Origin: Isoetes taiwanensis
Taxonomy: Eukaryota; Streptophyta; Lycopodiopsida; Isoetales; Isoetaceae
NCBI GenBank assembly: GCA_021234155.1
Contig: JAJEKV010000008.1
Coordinates: 10,348,740-10,412,739, forward strand
DNA: 64,000 nucleotides
Direction: 5' to 3'
Below the pieces are notes generated by a model, which saw nothing but the letters and a program-made list of their open reading frames with translations, was not told the origin of the DNA and did not search any database. The translations under genes and the position numbers were made by a program. Shown here piece by piece: positions 44,760 through 56,468 of this stretch. Position 1 is the stretch's first letter; every line of letters starts with the position of its first letter.

Positions 44760-47735
44760 ACGTGCCTTTGAAGGCGATTAAACAAAAGGAAGGAAGGAAG
44801 GAAGTATATTTTAACGTCCACGGAGGCCAACTGGCCTATGAGACGGTGATACAATATAGCGGAAAGTTTCCAAACACAAAAGAAAACCACAGAAACCCTG
44901 TACAATGTGTGTCTACCACTGGGATAAAAAACCCCCCATGTGGGAGGAAAAAAACCCTTAGTAGGCATCGAGAGGCCCTATCTGGGCGCTCAAATTCCCT
45001 GTGCTGTGAGGGACTCCCTGACGATGGAAACTTGCAAAATGTAGGACGCGAGACGTGCAACCATTGGCGAAGCCAGCAGTTGATGAATTGCTATCTCAGA
45101 GCATCTGAGATCGGCATGAGCTGCTCGGATGTGTGCATATGCTGGGCATTCCTGTAGAGCATGGTGTTCATCTTCTACTATCTGCATGTGGCGGCATCGG
45201 CATAATCTCTCATCCGGGATTCCCCGCCTCCATCCATTCCCGGTAATTTTGTCTCAATTCTGAGATGGTGGGACCCTGTCCTTATTGCAGCTATAGCTCT
45301 CCGTTTCTTGGTAGAGATGTGGGGGCCATATTCAAGCGACGGATTAACCTGCGTGTGGTAGTGCTCTGTTTTGGGCTTTGCAAGAGTGGGCACATCCCAC
45401 GAGAGGCGACAAAAGCTCATTCAAATGCGACTCCTACTCCGCAATATCCAGGCATATCCATAATGTGTTGATAGTCTATGGACCATCTTGCGAACCATCC
45501 CTACAATGCTCTGCCACACTCTTGAGGGCGTTGTGGCCCTTGTGCCAATAACAGAGCAGGTGGGGGAAGGCGTTGTGCATCCATTCATCAACCTTATGGA
45601 AATATGCAAGGTGCTACAAGATAGCAGAATCTTTGCGAGGGGCCAAAACCGATCTCATACACCGTGTCCTTGGCGCCTAGGTCGTATGTCGGGGAAAGCC
45701 TCTCGTACCCTCTCTAGCTTATCCCAAGTACCCTTGCTAACGTGACCCCGGATCTCTACCCCATACAAAGAATATCACGGGTTCCATGAGTGCTCCGGAG
45801 CAGTGTGCTTTGCGTGCTCAATCGCAGAGATCTATTACAGAATGGCTATTACGCATTGCATATAGGGCTTTCCATCCCGTGTTGACCCTTCTTTCTACAC
45901 GGGTCATTCCATAGCATGTTAGCAGAGAAATCAATTCCCGGATACTTAAAGGTCCTTACAACTTCCATCCTTTGTCCTCTGTAATAGAAGTCGTGATATC
46001 ATATTGCATGGGATTGGCAACAACTTTTTTTTCTATTTGGTTGGTATCATTCTGCTATGTCCTGAAATTGACTGAGAGCATCCAAATGTTCCTGTATACT
46101 CCTAGTTGTATGGGACAATAAGCCCAGATCGTCGGCATAGAGCAACTGCTTTACTGTATATGCCTCTGGCAACTGCGGGCCACCACCTCCATGTTCTTGC
46201 ATCCAGGTCTCCAACTTGTCAATATAGAGTCCAAAAAGCGTTGGAGATAACGGGCATCCCTGTTTAACACCTATGGTGTTGTTCACCCGGTGGTCTGACG
46301 CAGGCAAAGTGGCATATATGCCGTCATAGAGCCGGTAGCTGGCATTCTGCAAATCCTGTGGAACATGTAGCTCCTGCAAGTGTTGCCACAACCGGTCCCG
46401 AGGGACCGTATCATAAGCCGTGTTAAAACCCACGAAACAGCAATACAAGTCACGTCGTGCATTGCGGCTAGCTTCCATAAGAATTCTGAGAGTAAAAATA
46501 TGATCACTCGTGAAGTGGGCAGGGCGGAAACCTGCCTGGCCAACTGCACGTACCCCAGTTTCCTCCGCCCATTGCGTTAACTTCTTCTCCAGCACACCTG
46601 CTAGAAGTTTTGCGAGTAACGGGCTCATCATGATCATACGGTAGTTGGTGGAGTCATCCCTGCTTCCCGTCTTATGAATAGGGGTGACCTTGCTAACTAT
46701 CCATTCCTGCGGGAGGCCCTCTCGAATGGCCTGATTGATTATCCCTGTCAAAGGCCCGAGCAAAGCTGGCCCACCCCATTTCAACAGCTCGGCCTGAAGT
46801 CCCTGCAAGTCCTTTGCTTTACCATTAGCAAGATGCCTAAGACCCTGGTGGATGTCCTCCTCTGAAAGCTGTAGTGTTTCTCCTAGCTGGTCTGGTACGT
46901 CAGCGATTGCTCCTGGGGGGTCATACAACTCCTCCAACCGCTGTCTCCACTGGTCTGAGGTAACATTGCCAGGTGGTACAGCACTCTACGCCAAAAGGCT
47001 TTTGGCTCAGTCATCAGTAGATCAAACATGCGTTGCTGATTTTCTGCAATGTAGCGATGCTTTTTGGATTTCAAGAATGCCTTATAGTCCCTAATGGCCT
47101 GTTGCCGGAGCTGTGAATCTAAGATGGTGCGTAGCTGACTCTTTAGAGCCTTACATTCAGCGTCAAACCAGGGGTTTTGAGGGAATTGCGCAGTGTCCCT
47201 TCGCGGGGGCTTTCTTGCTGCAAAGCATTCACTGGCTGCTGCGAGTAAGGCCTTCACCAACCATTCACACTTATCATGCAATTTATAAAGGGCATCAATC
47301 CCCTGTAGCTCACGTTCAAGCACCACCTCATAACCTGCTTGCTTTCGATAGTTCGGTGTGTATCCCAAACCCCGAGGGCGTCTGTCCTGTGGCCACGCCA
47401 CTGAGTGCCTCCAATCCAAAGTGACATAAAGTGGATAGTGGTCTGACAAAGTCTCTTCATCCCTTGTTCCTGTGCCTGTCGCGAAATCTCTAATGATATC
47501 AAGTTCTGGCAATGGAGCTAGGAGATAGTCCACCATGCTGGCTCCACCATCGCCCCCGTCGCTTCTGCACGTGAAGCCCCCTGATCGCGACCATCTGAAC
47601 ATACCATTGCAAATCACCATATCAAAGATCTGACATAGCTGGACCAACTCGTTTCCAAAGGCTCCGGAGACTGTATCCTGGGAGCGTCTTGCATGCTGGG
47701 ATGCCTCCGTTTCTACCCGGGGATTTCACCATTAA
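44760..47735 (-). pseudogene. Long degenerate LINE with endonuclease and RT (LINE-B)
   Basis: In minus-strand order: the C-terminal half of an APE-type endonuclease with GGASMVDYLLAPLPELDIIR and the catalytic SDHYPL (about 47425); a linker; RT with WIVSKVTPIHKTGSRDDSTN, VGQAGFRPAHFTSDHIFTLR, IGVKQGCPLSPTLFGLYIDK and KQLLYADDLGLLS (about 46120); and a C-terminal region ending MQIVEDEHHALQECPAYAHI (about 45150). The endonuclease N-terminus is missing (truncation near 47735). Frames change at about 46910 and 46050, and the 45.2-46.0 kb stretch is heavily mutated. A GGAA/TTCC simple repeat lies near the 3' end (about 44790-44805). It resembles LINE-A in its C-terminal EDExH...CPAY motif. Confidence 0.88.
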
Positions 47736-47739
47736 AAAA

Positions 47740-49100
47740 CCGTATGATACATGTGCGTGACTGGTTAGGGGTTTTTTTTTTTTTAACCCGTCCGCATACG
47801 GTCGAAGGAGAATACGGCTGCACCACCATTTTTTCGTAGGTGGTCGGGAAGGGGAGGTCTGGGCGGGAACTCTTCACCAGTTTGATACGTTAGGGGTTCT
47901 TCAAGATCCGAGGCTCTGAATCATAGGGGTTCTTGTGGTTCATCTACTCGTCTCTACTTCAAAACTAGCACAGTAATTTCGATTTAGGGCAAGACTATGT
48001 TCCTGCACTTTGAAATCTCTTTTCATGCTCTACACTGGCTGGAAAGCTTCGAACATGAACCCAGGCCTGCCGAAAACAGGTTTGCTTAATCTACTTTGTT
48101 TTTGCATATGGATTCAAGATCGATGCAGGCTTTAAGATCTCAAAGGGTTTTTCCCATACAGGTTATAAATCCGAAACCTGACTTCCAGGCTTTGGCTGTG
48201 AAGTAGCTGCTGAAGCAGCTCATAATTTCGTTGATGGTCTGTGCCTACCCAAAAATAGTCTGGCTGGAGCAACTTCGATTTACTCCAGTGCCTAAGACTG
48301 CAGATCTGCCAACAGTGCCATTTAGGGCGACTCTAAACCTGTGTTTCCGGGCTACACAGTTTACTAGATGCTGCACCTTACAGTATAATATGGAACTAGT
48401 CAATCCTCTCAAATATTCGACCCATTCTATCTTAAGAAGGTGAAGTCTTCTGCCTTTAACTATTGGTTCTAGGATTTGTCTCTAAATAGATCACGTTTGA
48501 ATACATGTCTTCAAATAGGACTGGAAATTTTACATTCATACAACATCTTGATTCAATTTATGGGGCTTTGTGCTTAGATGCATGTTTTTTGTGGGCTCTA
48601 TTTTATCCCTACTGCTGGATTTGAAAAGGAAGGCAGGTCAGAATAAGCATGACAAATTATACCGTTTTCCAAGGCAATGATTTGCTCTCTTGACAATAGA
48701 AGTTTCGTTATGCTCCTACTGCTTCTATTCATTTGATGTAAATGATGATATATGGCTGCCAAAGATATTTAAAATCATTTTATGGCAGGCTCTAAAGCAT
48801 ACGGCATGCTGGCTGCAACTACAGTCCGATAACACAGACTAATTTGGCTTTATGCCTGTATATTAGGCTCGATTTTGTACCTCATTCTTGAGATTGAGTG
48901 CGCCTACTGCATAAAGGGAGCGTCAGAGATATTTATGGAGCGCATCTTTAACAGGTTTTTTGACATTCAAATTTCATTCTTATACTGCCTTAGCAATAAA
49001 TAACCAGGTTAACCCAGCTACATTCCCATCTTGCTTTAATAAAACTCTTAAAAATTATATGCTATCTTAAGCTATAGCGAAGAATATGCCCCAGCTTAGA
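47740..49100. other. Non-coding stretch, nothing recognised
   Basis: Includes a T-run (about 47768-47782). No gene or repeat could be supported. Confidence 0.5.
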
Positions 49101-50400
49101 GAAAATTAGAATGTCTCTTGTTTTAGCAACTGCACTTATTAACATATATGGCAGGTGCAAGAGCCTTGAAGACACACACCTTGTGTTCATAAAAATGAAG
49201 CAGCAAAATCTGGTAGCATGGAATGCCATGATTACTGTATATGCTTTCAATGGGTATCATGAAGCAGCCATGTCGATATTTCTGCAAATGCATTCAGAAA
49301 ATCTGAATCCAGACCATGGAATAAATTACTACTCCTATATTTTAGTGTAGCCAAAATAGGTTTAGCTAAACTACCTTCAAATTGGGGCTAGAAGTTTCTA
49401 ACACTTGGCTAAACTAAATGGTTTTTCTCCATCATAGTTTCTTGCTTTTGGCTAAACTTTCACAAAATGGAAAGGCAAATATTAGCCATCATGCTATAGT
49501 AATTAAAAAAAATCCAAGCATTTTGGTAAAGACATTCAATTTATTGTAAATACATAAATCAAGACACAAATTTGTACTTGGAACAAGAAAGAAAGTGGAA
49601 GAAAGAAAAGAAAAATATAAACCCTATTTGAAATTTCTTAAAGTTAGTACATACATTGGTGTTGAATTTCTGGCTAATCTATCCATTTTTCCAAGCCCAC
49701 TCTATCTTAGGTTTAGCTAATCCATGTCCTGATGGATATGTCTGGAGGTAAAGGTTTGGCTATTCAACCTAAAAACTCACTTGGGCGGCAAAAAATTTGG
49801 GCTAAATTTTTTTTCTTTTTGGGCATTTTTTCCATTTACTTTAGCCGTTTTTCTTGGCAAAAATGCTACAAAATAGCCATTTGGCTAACCTTAGCCGTTA
49901 TTTTATTCCATGATCCAGACAAGGTAACTTACTTGAATATTCTTGATGCATGTGCCACTATTTCAGCCATAACAGATGGGATTAAAGTTCATTCTTACAT
50001 TATCAGTGCTAATGCAGTCTTAGATATGGCAGTGGAAAATGCGCTTATTAACATGTATGTAAAATCTGGCAGGTGAAGAGTGCACAAGCAGTATTTGATC
50101 AAATGAAGAAACATGATGTGGTGTCATGGATAAGAGAAATGATTATAGCATATGGTCAACATGGAGATGGAAAGCAATCAAAATGTTCCATAGAATGCGG
50201 CGTTGGGGAGTTGACCAAATAAAATCACATTTGTTGGGGTTCTGTTGCAAATCTAGACATGCGGGGTTGCTAGACATTGGACACCATTATCTTTTGTCTA
50301 ATGCAATGGAAATTACAATTTCTCCTAAATATCTTGATCATTATGGATGTATGGTTGAGTTGTTTTGTCGTGGAGGGTCTCTAAATGCCATCTAAAGATA
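49090..50400 (+). pseudogene. PPR pseudogene split by a MITE
   Basis: Plus-strand fragments encode PPR motifs: LATALINIYGRCKSLEDTHL, NLVAWNAMITVYAFNGYHEA and FLQMHSENLNPD up to 49314; then, after a 598-bp insertion, KVTYLNILDACATISAITDG and VENALINMYVKSGR. Beyond a stop, shifted frames retain SHLLGFCCKSRHAGLLDIGH and LDHYGCMVELFCRGGSLNAI, the end of the PPR tract and start of an E motif. Upstream repeats and any DYW domain are missing. The insertion falls inside one PPR motif, and removing it with one target copy leaves NPD-KVT in frame. The class matches the intact DYW-PPR gene at 16.8 kb. Confidence 0.85.
49315..49912. mobile_element. hAT-like MITE (598 bp)
   Basis: Ends are CATGGAATAAA at 49315 and TTTATTCCATG at 49912, an 11-bp perfect terminal inverted repeat. 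The flanks are ATCCAGAC (49307-49314) and ATCCAGAC (49913-49920), a perfect 8-bp target duplication. The interior is non-coding and rich in scattered TAGCCAAA/TTTGGCTA-type motifs, as expected for subterminal transposase sites. The 8-bp duplication indicates the hAT superfamily; the CATGG terminus is unusual for it. The insertion split a PPR codon series. Confidence 0.88.
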
Positions 50401-51680
50401 CATTACTTAAAGAACAATGAATCATCTGAATGTGGTTGGTAGGCATGGACAAGCTTGGTCTGATGCCCGCAAAAATTCAAGCTTTTGTATAAAACCTTGC
50501 CACATGATTTGCCTCTTTAGAAGAGGTAATAGAAAATGAATGTTATTCATTGGTTTCATTATTTCATAACATTATTAAGGGTATGCGAGGGCTTTACCAT
50601 GCGGGGTTTGTAATCTGCCTTAGGAAACAAACATTAATTATAACATCCACCAATCCGGCGTTCACCATTACCAAGAGAACCGGGTTGGCTTAACAACGAG
50701 CATTTGAATGAGTTGATGTTATAACATTTTGCATGTGGCAAAGCCAACAAATCCATTTTCGGTTAAACAAATAAGAGAAATAAGAGATGATGAAATTATC
50801 AAGAATTTGTGACATGGAAAGCAATCAAATGCCAACAAAGTTTCAGGGCAACGATGACTTATGAAATTAGGTTATTATAATTTGACACTTACTGTTGCAA
50901 AACTTGTAATGTATAATGGAAAGCTATTATTGAGACATGAAAAATCAATCTTAACCAATGCAATACTCAATAGTTTTATGCGGTTCAAAATATCACCATC
51001 TAAAGTTAGATGGAAACAAGTATTTGTGCTTGTATAGATCCATAGACTGCACTGGAATGCCATCTAAGAGAGGTACATTACTTAAAGCAACAGATTGGAA
51101 TCATCTTCATTTTAGGTTTGTCCGTAGAAGTATAAAGCTTGGTCTCATCTGCGCAAGCATATATTGAAGCTTTTTGTATAAAACCTAGATAACGAGAATA
51201 CATTTTTAGAACACGTCAATATAAGAATAAGAGTTGCATTCATTGAGGTAACTCGTGCGTAATTCTAGTGCCCCTTCTGTAAATATGCAGTGGTGCAACC
51301 TTAACTGTGCTTTTCTATATCCGTGCCATGCACGGCCACGCAAGATATCGGGCTATAAGCTATAACATTTTAAGGATTAAGCTATAACATTTTGCATGTT
51401 TCCCCCGATGTTTCCATGGTTTCCATATGTTAACAATGCTTCCATATATTAGGGATTATGGGGATTATATTAACATTTTGCATGCTTCCATAGTTTCATA
51501 TTAACAAAGTTTCATATTAACCTTGCTTATTCCTTATTCCATAATCCATTTAGACATTCATTCCTAAACCCATATGCACCATGTTTCGGCCATGTTTTCA
51601 AGCTTGAAGTATCCCCAGTACTTTACCGCTAAGGGACACACTAAGGATGCATTAGAGTCTTAACCAACGACACAAGCTTA
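50400..51680. other. Non-coding stretch before the Copia remnant
   Basis: Contains repeated CTATAACATTTT(A/G) motifs (51360-51400) and a stretch of TTAACA/TTCCATA variants (51405-51540). It may include a decayed 5' part of the adjacent Copia element, but no PBS or LTR end was found. Confidence 0.4.
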
Positions 51681-51688
51681 GACCGAGA

Positions 51689-53690
51689 ATGAAGATGAGA
51701 GAAATGTCTATTAAACACATTGTGAAATTTTTTTCCTTCTCCACAAACCATTTTTTCTCTAAGTTAGCAGAACCAGACAAAGGGGTAGATCAAATTGAAC
51801 AAAAGGATGTGATCAATGATTTTGAAGATGAAGACACAGTTGAATCAAAGGATCAAAACATAATGCATGACAAATTTGAAGAAGACATGTTTGCAGGTGA
51901 TGAAATGGAAAAGACATGTTCACAAAATGAACAGACTTATGAAAAACAAAAGGGAAAAGGCAGAAGAACTGAAGCTCAAATATTGAAGGACGAGAATCAA
52001 GGTTTAATTGAGTTGCATGGAAGAAATGAGTTGGGAAGGAGTAGAAGACTCCAGCATCATGAAGCTGAAATAGAGAATATCTTTGATATTCTAATTTTGG
52101 AAAACTGTGACCTGCCAAAGAATTATAATGAAGGTAAGTGGAACACATTCAAGGCAATGGCTTAAAGCTATGCAAGAAGAGATGCATGCATTCCAAAGGA
52201 CAGGCACTTATGAGGTGGTTGACAAACCTAAAGATAAAAATATTATAGGAAACAAATGGGTTTTCAGAATAAAGCCTGGAGTAAATGGAAAATCAGCAAA
52301 ATTCAAGGTTAGGCTGGTAGCACAGGGATTTTCACAGCAAAACGAGAGACTTTGATGAAACTTTTTCTCCTTTAGTGAAAATAAATAGTTTAAGAATATT
52401 GCTTGCCATAGCTAACTCATGTGATCTTGAAATACATCACATGGATGTCAGCACAGCGTTCTTGAATGCAAAATTAGAAGAAGAAGTTTATTTGAAACAA
52501 GCACTAGGATTTGAAGAAGAAGAAGGGAAGGTATGGAAATTGAAAAGAGCTGTGTATGGATTAAGGCAATCTCCAAGAGAATGGTATAAATGCATGGACG
52601 GATACTTGCAAGAGCAAGGATTCGAAAAATTAAACTATGATGGGAACTTGTATAAGTTCAGAAATGGAGAAGAATGGTGCATTATAGCATTATATGTGGG
52701 TGATAATATCATGGTGGCAAAAGGGATAAAAACCTTACTCAAATGCAAAGAAATACTTAAAAACAGGTTTCAAATGTCTGACCTTGGTGAATTAAAAAGA
52801 TTCTTGGGCATTGAAGTATACAGGGACAGAAATAGCAGACTTCTAGCTCTAAGCCAACAGGCGCATATTCATAACATGTTGAGCAGGTTTGGAATGAAAG
52901 ATTGTAATATAGCAAGTACCCCTATTGTGCCAGGTCACAAAATTTCTAAGAAGATGAGCCCTCAAACTGAAGAAGAACAAAAACAAATGGAGGAAGTACC
53001 ATATAGATCATTAATTGGATGTTTGTCATATGTTGCAAATGTACAAGACCTGACATAGCATTTGCTGTAAATCTTTTGAGCAGATACAATCATGTTCCTG
53101 GAAGAGCACATTGGATTGCAGCTAAGAGAATTTTGAGGTATTTAAAAGGTACTTTGCACTTTGGCATTATGTACAACACATGTGAGTTAAATTTGAAAGC
53201 ATTTTGTGATGCTGACTGGGGAGGGGATCTTGATCAAAGAAGATCTACGTCAGGATATGTAACAATGTTGGGAGGTGCACTAGTTGCTTGGAAATGCAAA
53301 AAACAGGGTAGCATTGCTTTATCAAGTGCTGAAGCAGAATATAACTCTGCCTCATTAGCAGTAAAAGAGGTTGTATGGGAGAAAACTTAGAATGAACTTG
53401 GATTTAATCAGCAAAGTCCTACCGTGATGTATTGTGATAGTACTAGTTGCATAGCTATGTCAAAGAACCCAGTTCTACATGAAAGGTCTAAGCATATAGA
53501 GATGGAGATTCATTTTTTAAGAGATATGGTGGGAAAGAATCAGGTTCACTTGACATATATCAGTACAAAAGAACAATTGGCTGATATATTAACCAAAGCA
53601 TTACCAGTGATAAAATTTGAAGAACTGAGAAGTTTATTAAAATGCTGCAATTCAAAAATATTACATGAAGGGGAGAATGATGAAATTTAA
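51689..53690 (+). pseudogene. Ty1/Copia polyprotein remnant (RT-RNase H)
   Basis: The Glu/Lys-rich linker after integrase runs 51689-52165. RT begins with MQEEMHAFQRTGTYEVVDKP, GNKWVFRIKPGVNGKSAKFK and RLVAQGFSQ (52160-52345). After a frameshift it continues DVSTAFLNAKLEEEVYLKQA, VYGLRQSPREWYKCMDGYL and FLGIEVYRD. The catalytic YVDD is replaced by YVGDN (about 52697). RNase H follows with ADWGGDLDQRRSTSGYV and ALSSAEAEYNSASLAVKEVV, then a stop inside LAVKEVVWEKT and the tail HIEMEIHFLRDMVGKNQVHL to 53690. Gag, protease and integrase are absent. Two GGGGAGA purine tracts (53671 and 53802) are candidate polypurine tracts before a 3' LTR. Confidence 0.9.
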
Positions 53691-54315
53691 TCATGTAATA
53701 TTTGAGATATCTTTGGGATTGCAGACACTAGTGCAGAGGTTCATGTTATTCAAGGATAGACTAAGACTGGAACCAATGCATGTTGCATTATAAGGTTAAA
53801 GGGGAGACATACCAACATGTGTTATCAGATGAAGAAAAACCTATATGATTATTTATCACATATGACCTAGTTATTTAAGATAAGGTCATTATGTTAATTG
53901 TGAAATTATTTTAGAAGGTCGAGACCATTTTTGGGCATGACCATGTCGGTCAAATGAAATTGCTACAATATATCTGAAAGGGGAGAGCGGTCCGGCTAAT
54001 CGGGCGGACCCAAGAGATAAAAATAAGAAGTATTAACTGTAAAAATTGGATCAAAAGCTTGTATGTTCAGACTGCATATTGAATCAAAGATAGAGCTTGG
54101 GCTGTCGAAAGAAATAGTCAATATTGCTACAGTAATCCAGTCAAAACCAAATGAACAGTGTATTTCGATATATCTATGAAGGTTTGATGAAAATATTGTG
54201 AGTCCAATTATTATATTGATACCATTGCTAATCTAGTGTTGTTGCTCTATAGAAAACTTGAGTAGTATTTTCACGTGTTATCAAAGAAATAATCTAGACG
54301 AATTTTTCTTCAATT
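53690..54315 (+). other. Probable 3' LTR region of the Copia remnant
   Basis: Follows the polypurine-like tracts at 53671 and 53802. TGTGTTATCAG after the second could be an LTR start. With no 5' LTR to compare, boundaries cannot be fixed. Confidence 0.35.
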
Positions 54316-54508
54316 GGGCCATTTGGTCCAATGATGCCTTGCCACATGGCAAGTATGGGCCACTAGCACCTTTATGGCAAACACATAGTAATAGGTATTT
54401 GGGGTGGGTTGCTCTCCACTTGAAATGTGTCACACATGTGGGTTTTAGTGACACACACTTAACATGTTACGTTGGAATAACATATTAGGTGTTTGCCACT
54501 TGCCTCCT
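54316..54508. repeat. Dispersed repeat, partner of 58206-58415
   Basis: The two copies share TGGTCCAATGATGCCTTGCC, ACATGGCAAG, TTATTTGGGGTGG-like and GTTGGAATAACATATT blocks, at about 80% identity. The second copy has extra sequence in the middle (GCACATGCAACGGGGCATGT). Confidence 0.75.
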
Positions 54509-54909
54509 TATTAAATAATACAAGATTTAAGGCAATGAGTACCACTTAAGATAACACTTAACAAGAGTTTAACAAAATTGTGAGGCTACTACAGTAAGCC
54601 TTACACAATTATTAATAACAACAATAATTGCAATTTAGGCAATGTTTTCTTAGGCTAACTTCTTAAACATTACCACATAACTCGAGTCATATGCTCCTCC
54701 TGGTGCTCTTCTCGCTGCCCCGTAGAAATTCTAATTCTGGAATTCTAGAGTTTGGACAATTTTGGGTATTTTGGGGAATCATATGATGTTTTTAGGACTA
54801 ATTAGATGTCATAAATATGTTCTAGACAATCTAAAGGTCATTTCCAATGCAACAAATTTCAGGTCATTTGCAGTTGTCTAGCTCAAGTTATGAAGTGTCA
54901 AATTTTAGG

Positions 54910-55172
54910 TTACTCTTGAGTTGCGCCAGGTGGCATTTTGGGAAGGCTAAAAGTGGCTTTGGCTGGAGTAATCGAGTTATTTCAAGGGCAAAATGAAACC
55001 AGAATGGAAAAGTAAGGCATAATCCTACACTACTCCTCTCAATTAGCTTAGATACATATTTTATTTTCAAAAATCCAACATGAAACTATAGAAACATGTC
55101 AGTTACTCTAGAGTTGCACCATGAGGCATTTTGGCCTCCCCAAAAGTGGTCCTGTTGCAATTCTGGAGTAAT
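54910..55172. repeat. Two 70-bp hairpin repeats, left pair
   Basis: Units at 54910-54972 (with part of the 3' arm lost) and 55103-55172 begin TTACTCTTGAGTTGCGCC or TTACTCTAGAGTTGCACC. They contain GGCATTTTGG and CAAAAGTGG, and end GTTGCAATTCTGGAGTAAT in unit 2. The outer and inner arms pair imperfectly, so each unit can fold into one long hairpin. Spacing is 193 bp. Two more units lie on the other side of the H3-like pseudogene. Confidence 0.8.
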
Positions 55173-55328
55173 TGTCAAGACTTGCTAAAAATTTTATTAT
55201 TTGCAATTAAGACAAATTACAAAGTGGTGTATCACATAAAATGAGACAATTACGTACGTAAATTTATACTTTACATTGATTAAAAAAGGTCTTTTATACA
55301 AAGAAAGTTTACAAAAATATCTGATAAC

Positions 55329-56218
55329 TTAATGTCTACCTATGTTTGATGAAAGTGCCAATTGCATGTCTCTTAGCATGCAAGCGACCCATCTTGCATG
55401 TAAGATACATGTAAAGTATCCTTGAATTGCTGGACCACTTCCATCTCGGCTGCCTCCAGTAGCACCAACAACATACCGTTTGTCACCCGTTTTGTCTTGT
55501 CGAACGCGACCAGACTTTTTTGAACAAATCTTGCAAACTTCGTTTGCAGGATGAGAAAGCGTTGGCTCCACTGGTAGTGTCGAATCTCCTTCAAAGCTCG
55601 GGAGTATAGTGAGTATCTCCTGTGCTTTGCCGACTTCCTAGGCGGCTCCAGCTCTTTGGGTGCCTCTTCTCCAATGTACCGTGACTTATAAGTGTTGTAG
55701 TACTTCTTGTAAGCGGCATACATCTTTATGTATTGGTTGTATATTGCCATTTTCTTCTTGTACAACCTATCCTTGTGCAGGACATAAGCATCCTTCTGCT
55801 TCTTGCCTCTCTCCTTTCTATCTGGATGCGGCCATGCTGGATAAGGTGGTAATGGCGACAACTCCCCTTCTTTTGCCTGCTCTTCTTTAGGATTTCCAGT
55901 AGGTATGGATTTCTTGGGCACTCCCATCTGCATTCTCCTAGAAGTCTGCAGCTTTTTCGAGCTTGGCTCAGCTTCTTCTTGGGGGCTTTCAGCTCCTCTG
56001 TTCTCTCTTCTTCAGCTGAAGCCCTGTCCTCTTGAATTTCCTTCACAATATCCTCCTGCTGGATTTCTTTGACAACTTCCTCCTCCTGGACCTCCTCTTC
56101 TTCATCCCTCCTCTCCTTCTATTTCAGTCTCCTCTTCTTCATTTTTGTCTTGGACCTCCTTGGCCTTCTACTTGGCAGCACAGACTTGGGCGCTTTCTTT
56201 TTGCTCGCTCAAAGGCAT
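55329..56218 (-). pseudogene. Divergent histone-H3-fold protein with long charged N-terminus
   Basis: The minus-strand frame 55933-55373 (186 codons) ends in an H3 fold: SRALKEIRHYQWSQRFLILQ aligns with [20 protein letters not shown], then FARFVQKSLVAF and LEAAEMEVVQQFKDT align with FQRLVREIAQDF and LQEAAEAYLVGLFEDT. One frame away, FTCILHARWVACMLRDMQLA matches [20 protein letters not shown] and runs to a stop at 55329, so a frameshift separates the last helix. Loop 1 has canonical H3 length, not the longer CENH3 form. Upstream is a Lys/Tyr-rich region (MYAAYKKYYNTYKSRYIGEE) and a Glu/Lys-rich region (EVVKEIQQEDIVKEIQEDR). From the ATG at 56218 there are two stops and at least two more frame changes. 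A TGATCTGCAG acceptor-like site at 56235 suggests a 5' intron. It is read as a decayed gene for an unusual H3-like chromatin protein. Confidence 0.65.
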
Positions 56219-56468
56219 TCTAGCGATTTGTTTGCTGCAGATCATATCAAATAGAACTAGATTCCGACACCAAATATCCAAAAATTGACTAGGAAGTGGG
56301 AGCAAGACAAGAAAAGATAATGAAACCCTAATTCTGGAAGGCGAGATCTCTATTTAGGCTTGGCAAATCTAGGGTTTCCTATGGGAATCTTCATATTATC
56401 TAACTTTTACAATAAATGGGGTATGTTTGTCCTATAAATTATATTCCTTCAGAGATGTTATGATACTT

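Noticed and set aside
55329-56218. Calling the H3-like sequence CENH3
   Set aside because: Loop 1 has canonical H3 length and none of the usual CENH3-specific residues can be pointed to; only an H3-fold assignment is supported.
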